NCBI RefSeq assembly: GCF_009372255.1
Contig: NZ_LXGN01000005.1
Location: forward strand, 62,001-126,000
Reading direction: 5' to 3'
Source: Acinetobacter guerrae
Lineage (GTDB): Bacteria; Pseudomonadota; Gammaproteobacteria; Pseudomonadales; Moraxellaceae
DNA length: 64,000 nt
Shown: one piece after another, positions 61,329-64,000 of the stretch
Position numbering within the stretch: the stretch's first letter is position 1
How the letters are laid out: the number at the start of each line of letters is the position of its first letter
Made by a program: the position numbers and the translations under genes
The notes under the pieces: model-generated
Database searches by the model: none
What the model saw: only the letters and a program-made list of their open reading frames with translations
What the model was told of the DNA's origin: nothing

Positions 61329-61649
61329 CTATGAGTCAGATTGTTTAAAACGATTGCCACGCTGAAAACGACCTACTGGGTTTTTCTGAGCCCGTTTACG
61401 TCGAATATCTTGAGGATGAATCGTAAGTGGTCGATAAATTTCAACACGATCACCTGATTTTAATCGCGTATCTAGCGTAATTTTGACGCCAAAAATACCC
61501 AGTTGAAGTGGATCATCTATATTTATTTTCTGTCTAATTTGACTGTATTGAATCGCTTGTTCTGCGGTCATGCCATCTGTAAATGGGACAGCAATTAAAA
61601 ATTGCTGATCAACCGCAGCATAAGCAACCCAGACTTGAGTTTGACTCAT
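61329..61649 (-). CDS. RnfH family (ubiquitin-fold) protein
   Basis: MSQTQVWVAYAAVDQQFLIAVPFTDGMTAEQAIQYSQI...LQLGIFGVKITLDTRLKSGDRVEIYRPLTIHPQDIRRKRAQK. ATG 61649; 4-nt overlap with the upstream gene. Confidence 0.9.
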   Translation of the reverse strand: MSQTQVWVAYAAVDQQFLIAVPFTDGMTAEQAIQYSQIRQKINIDDPLQLGIFGVKITLDTRLKSGDRVEIYRPLTIHPQDIRRKRAQKNPVGRFQRGNRFKQSDS

Positions 61650-62734
61650 GACAACAACTGTCCAATGATCGCTAGCATTGCCAGAATAATCGATAACGGT
61701 AGAACAATACGAATCGCAATCCGCCATAGATTATAAAAAAGTTCATTACTAAAGTTCATCGATTTGCGTAAATGACTGATTTTCATAATCCAGCCTGCAA
61801 AGATTGAATAAATTAAACAAATCAATAATCCCCATAGCATAAGCAAAATATTAAATTCAAATTGCACCTGAGGAATGAGCCAGATTAATGTCGCAATTAA
61901 CAATACTGCCCATTGAATCACAGCCGAAAGCTGACGTTGTTGTAATTGTTCTTTTGCCAGTTGCAACAGTAAAGCCGCCGCCATGACTCCCGCAATTGCT
62001 AATGTTAATACTGGAATATTTTGCTGTACCGAATAAAAGCCAAAAGCGATAACTGCAAGAAACTGAGCGATCCAGATTGGCAAAGCACTTTTACTGGCTT
62101 GCTGACCATCCTGAACCTGTTGCAAACTATTTTGCCAGTACAGCCCCATGCCTAAACCTGTCGCGACTAAAGCCAGAACTGTAGCATTGCCCCACTCTTT
62201 AAACTCAATTGGAGTCCAATGCCAGCTCGCAGTAGGTTGTGCCAATACGAGCGAACTGATAAAAGAGATCACAACACCAAGCATCATCAAAATCAGTAAA
62301 ATCTGACGTGGAACAAATGATAAAGCAAACGCCACGATCACGAGTCCTACGAACATAACTTGAGAGCTTATACCAAGCCCCAACGTTACAGATGCAGCTA
62401 AACCTAAATGCGATAAGATCGCACCCGCAAGAAAAGGAATAAAGACAACTGCTAGCCAGCCTACTATACGCCATTTTTGCGATGCATCTGCATCACGAGT
62501 TAAACTGGACAAAGCGTTGAGCGCTGTTGTTTTCGTTCGTTTAGCCAATGCAATTTCCAGATAGCATATTGGTAGTGCCAAAATAACCATTGTCGCTAAC
62601 CAAAGAAGCCAGAAATCGAGTTGGCGGTCTATCTGAATCCCCACAGCCGATGCTAATGCTGCAACAATAATAAAAGTAAAGCAAAACGCCATGAGTGGTG
62701 ATAACCATCGTGCGAGAGCTGAATCCTGCATCAT
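61646..62734 (-). CDS. Polytopic membrane protein, NSS (SNF)-like transporter fold
   Basis: About 10 TMs; WLLWLATMVILALPICYLEIALAKRTKTTALNALSSLTRDADASQKWRIVGWLAVVFIPFLAGA resembles the bacterial Na+-dependent transporter N-terminal region. Confidence 0.6.
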   Translation of the reverse strand: MMQDSALARWLSPLMAFCFTFIIVAALASAVGIQIDRQLDFWLLWLATMVILALPICYLEIALAKRTKTTALNALSSLTRDADASQKWRIVGWLAVVFIPFLAGAILSHLGLAASVTLGLGISSQVMFVGLVIVAFALSFVPRQILLILMMLGVVISFISSLVLAQPTASWHWTPIEFKEWGNATVLALVATGLGMGLYWQNSLQQVQDGQQASKSALPIWIAQFLAVIAFGFYSVQQNIPVLTLAIAGVMAAALLLQLAKEQLQQRQLSAVIQWAVLLIATLIWLIPQVQFEFNILLMLWGLLICLIYSIFAGWIMKISHLRKSMNFSNELFYNLWRIAIRIVLPLSIILAMLAIIGQLLS

Positions 62735-62891
62735 TCATTCCTAATATGAAGTCTGGAGATATTTTGCCTTTGTCGAGTGTGAAAATCAAAGTTTGCATAT
62801 AAAAAATGCAAACCATCTATTTCTAAATGATTTGCAGCGCTGAGTCTTATTGTTATTGTCTTTTATTCAAGTTTGCCAATTCATGACTTTT

Positions 62892-63341
62892 TTATGAAAA
62901 GAATCGTGCAAACCACCCTTTGCCTTTTTTCTGTTCTTTTTCTTTAATGATTCCCATCATATTTTCTTTAACTGCGCCGACATAATCAGCATCATCATGT
63001 TGAATATGATTAATTAACCATTTTGAAAGCACTTCATATAATTCTTCTTCAACATTATGTCCCATTTCAAAACGTTCACGGTAATGCTCAATTTTTTTAA
63101 TAAATAAATCATGTACACGTTTATGTGGTACACGATATTTATAATTAGCCTCTTCCTGTAAACTTTCCTCAAAAGCAAAATGGGATTGTGTATAATCAAT
63201 CAAATTTAATAGAACATCTTTAACATGAATTCTATCGTGTGTTTTTCTAACTTCTTCTAATTCATTTATGTAGTCAAGAATACGTTTATGCTGATCATCA
63301 ATGACTTCAATGCCAGTATTATATTCAGGAAGCCATTTCAT
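62892..63341 (-). CDS. Bacteriohemerythrin
   Basis: MKWLPEYNTGIEVIDDQHKRILDYINEL...HFAFEESLQEEANYKYRVPHKRVHDLF...WLINHIQHDDADY (di-iron ligands H, HxxxE, HxxxH, HxxxxD). Confidence 0.93.
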   Translation of the reverse strand: MKWLPEYNTGIEVIDDQHKRILDYINELEEVRKTHDRIHVKDVLLNLIDYTQSHFAFEESLQEEANYKYRVPHKRVHDLFIKKIEHYRERFEMGHNVEEELYEVLSKWLINHIQHDDADYVGAVKENMMGIIKEKEQKKGKGWFARFFS

Positions 63342-63635
63342 CCCCTACCCCTTTTCTAAAACATTTATTAGATATCAACATCATATCTGTTATTTTTTTA
63401 AATAAAAATAAACCAAACTGGTCAAGATTATAAAAAAACCACACACAATAATTTAACAAATTGATTTATATTAATTTTTATAAAAAAGCATAGTAAAAAA
63501 GTAAGATATTTTTTAACCAAATAATAAGTTTATTCTCTATAAAAATATGAATTAAATAGAAAATTTATAATACAAATAATGTAAAAAATAAAAAAATTTA
63601 AACAACCTTTTGTTTAATTAAAAATCCAATCAATA

Positions 63636-64000
63636 TTAATATTGATCTGCACGGGTGATACGCTTAAGCTCAGGATTTTTTTGTTCACGTTCTAATCTTT
63701 CAACCCGTGTTTGAGCGTGTTTTATCGGTTTTCCATCCTGAAATAAAATCATTTCACCAGCTTGATAGGATTTCCATTGTTCATTTTGAGTTAAAGGTTC
63801 AGTAGTAATAACTGCAACACGATCATGTGAAGTGGTGACTTGACTGAAATCAACCTCTACATCCAGATCAATTAATCGGGCAGCTTTAAAAGGATATTCA
63901 CGAACAAGCCAATGTAACTTGGTCGTCGCATAGCTAAACAAAGCTTGACCATTGGACAAACAATAATTAAAAGTTCCAAATTCAGCTACTTTCGGTGAAA
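63636..64000 (-). CDS. Class II glutamine amidotransferase (YafJ-like), N-terminus beyond window
   Basis: C-terminal part: FTESSEFGTFNYCLSNGQALFSYATTKLHWLVREYPFKAARLIDLDVEVDFSQVTTSHDRVAVITTEPLTQNEQWKSYQAGEMILFQDGK; frame open to 64000. Confidence 0.85.
   Translation of the reverse strand, partial: SPKVAEFGTFNYCLSNGQALFSYATTKLHWLVREYPFKAARLIDLDVEVDFSQVTTSHDRVAVITTEPLTQNEQWKSYQAGEMILFQDGKPIKHAQTRVERLEREQKNPELKRITRADQY

Overview
This is a chromosomal window from an Acinetobacter-like (Moraxellaceae) bacterium. It is AT-rich and densely coding. I see no IS element, prophage, CRISPR array, rRNA or tRNA. Main blocks: (i) a partial ZnuD-like TonB receptor, missing from the ORF track because it runs off the left edge, with a near-perfect Zur-type palindrome between it and a divergent DUF4184 membrane gene; (ii) an ~10.5 kb surface-glycan cluster between aspS and ilvE, the position of the Acinetobacter lipooligosaccharide outer-core (OC) locus, containing Stealth, Glf, DUF707, two GT25, a GINT1-like protein, GT4, GT2, polysaccharide deacetylase, CgeB-like and ELM1-like genes; (iii) a Fur-family paralog, Fiu/PiuA-like receptor and piuC, next to a pmr-like locus in which two closely related response-regulator/histidine-kinase pairs bracket a PAP2 phosphatase and an EptA phosphoethanolamine transferase; (iv) a DmeF-like CDF exporter divergent from an RcnR/CsoR-type repressor, with a C-tract operator; (v) an OprD/MFS/DapA-like/LysR catabolic cluster of unknown substrate; (vi) an orphan 275-aa gene followed by two unlisted single-TM micro-ORFs, divergent from a MocR-type regulator; (vii) housekeeping genes (emrAB, hemB, thiO-like, sbcDC, uppP, pilTU, fur, bamE and others). 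The most interesting items are the duplicated pmrAB pairs around pap2-eptA, a structured intergenic ncRNA candidate at ~48.9-49.06 kb, the aspS-ilvE glycan cluster, the Fur paralog lacking metal-ligand histidines, and the orphan/micro-ORF operon. All calls come from reading sequence only; no database search was run.
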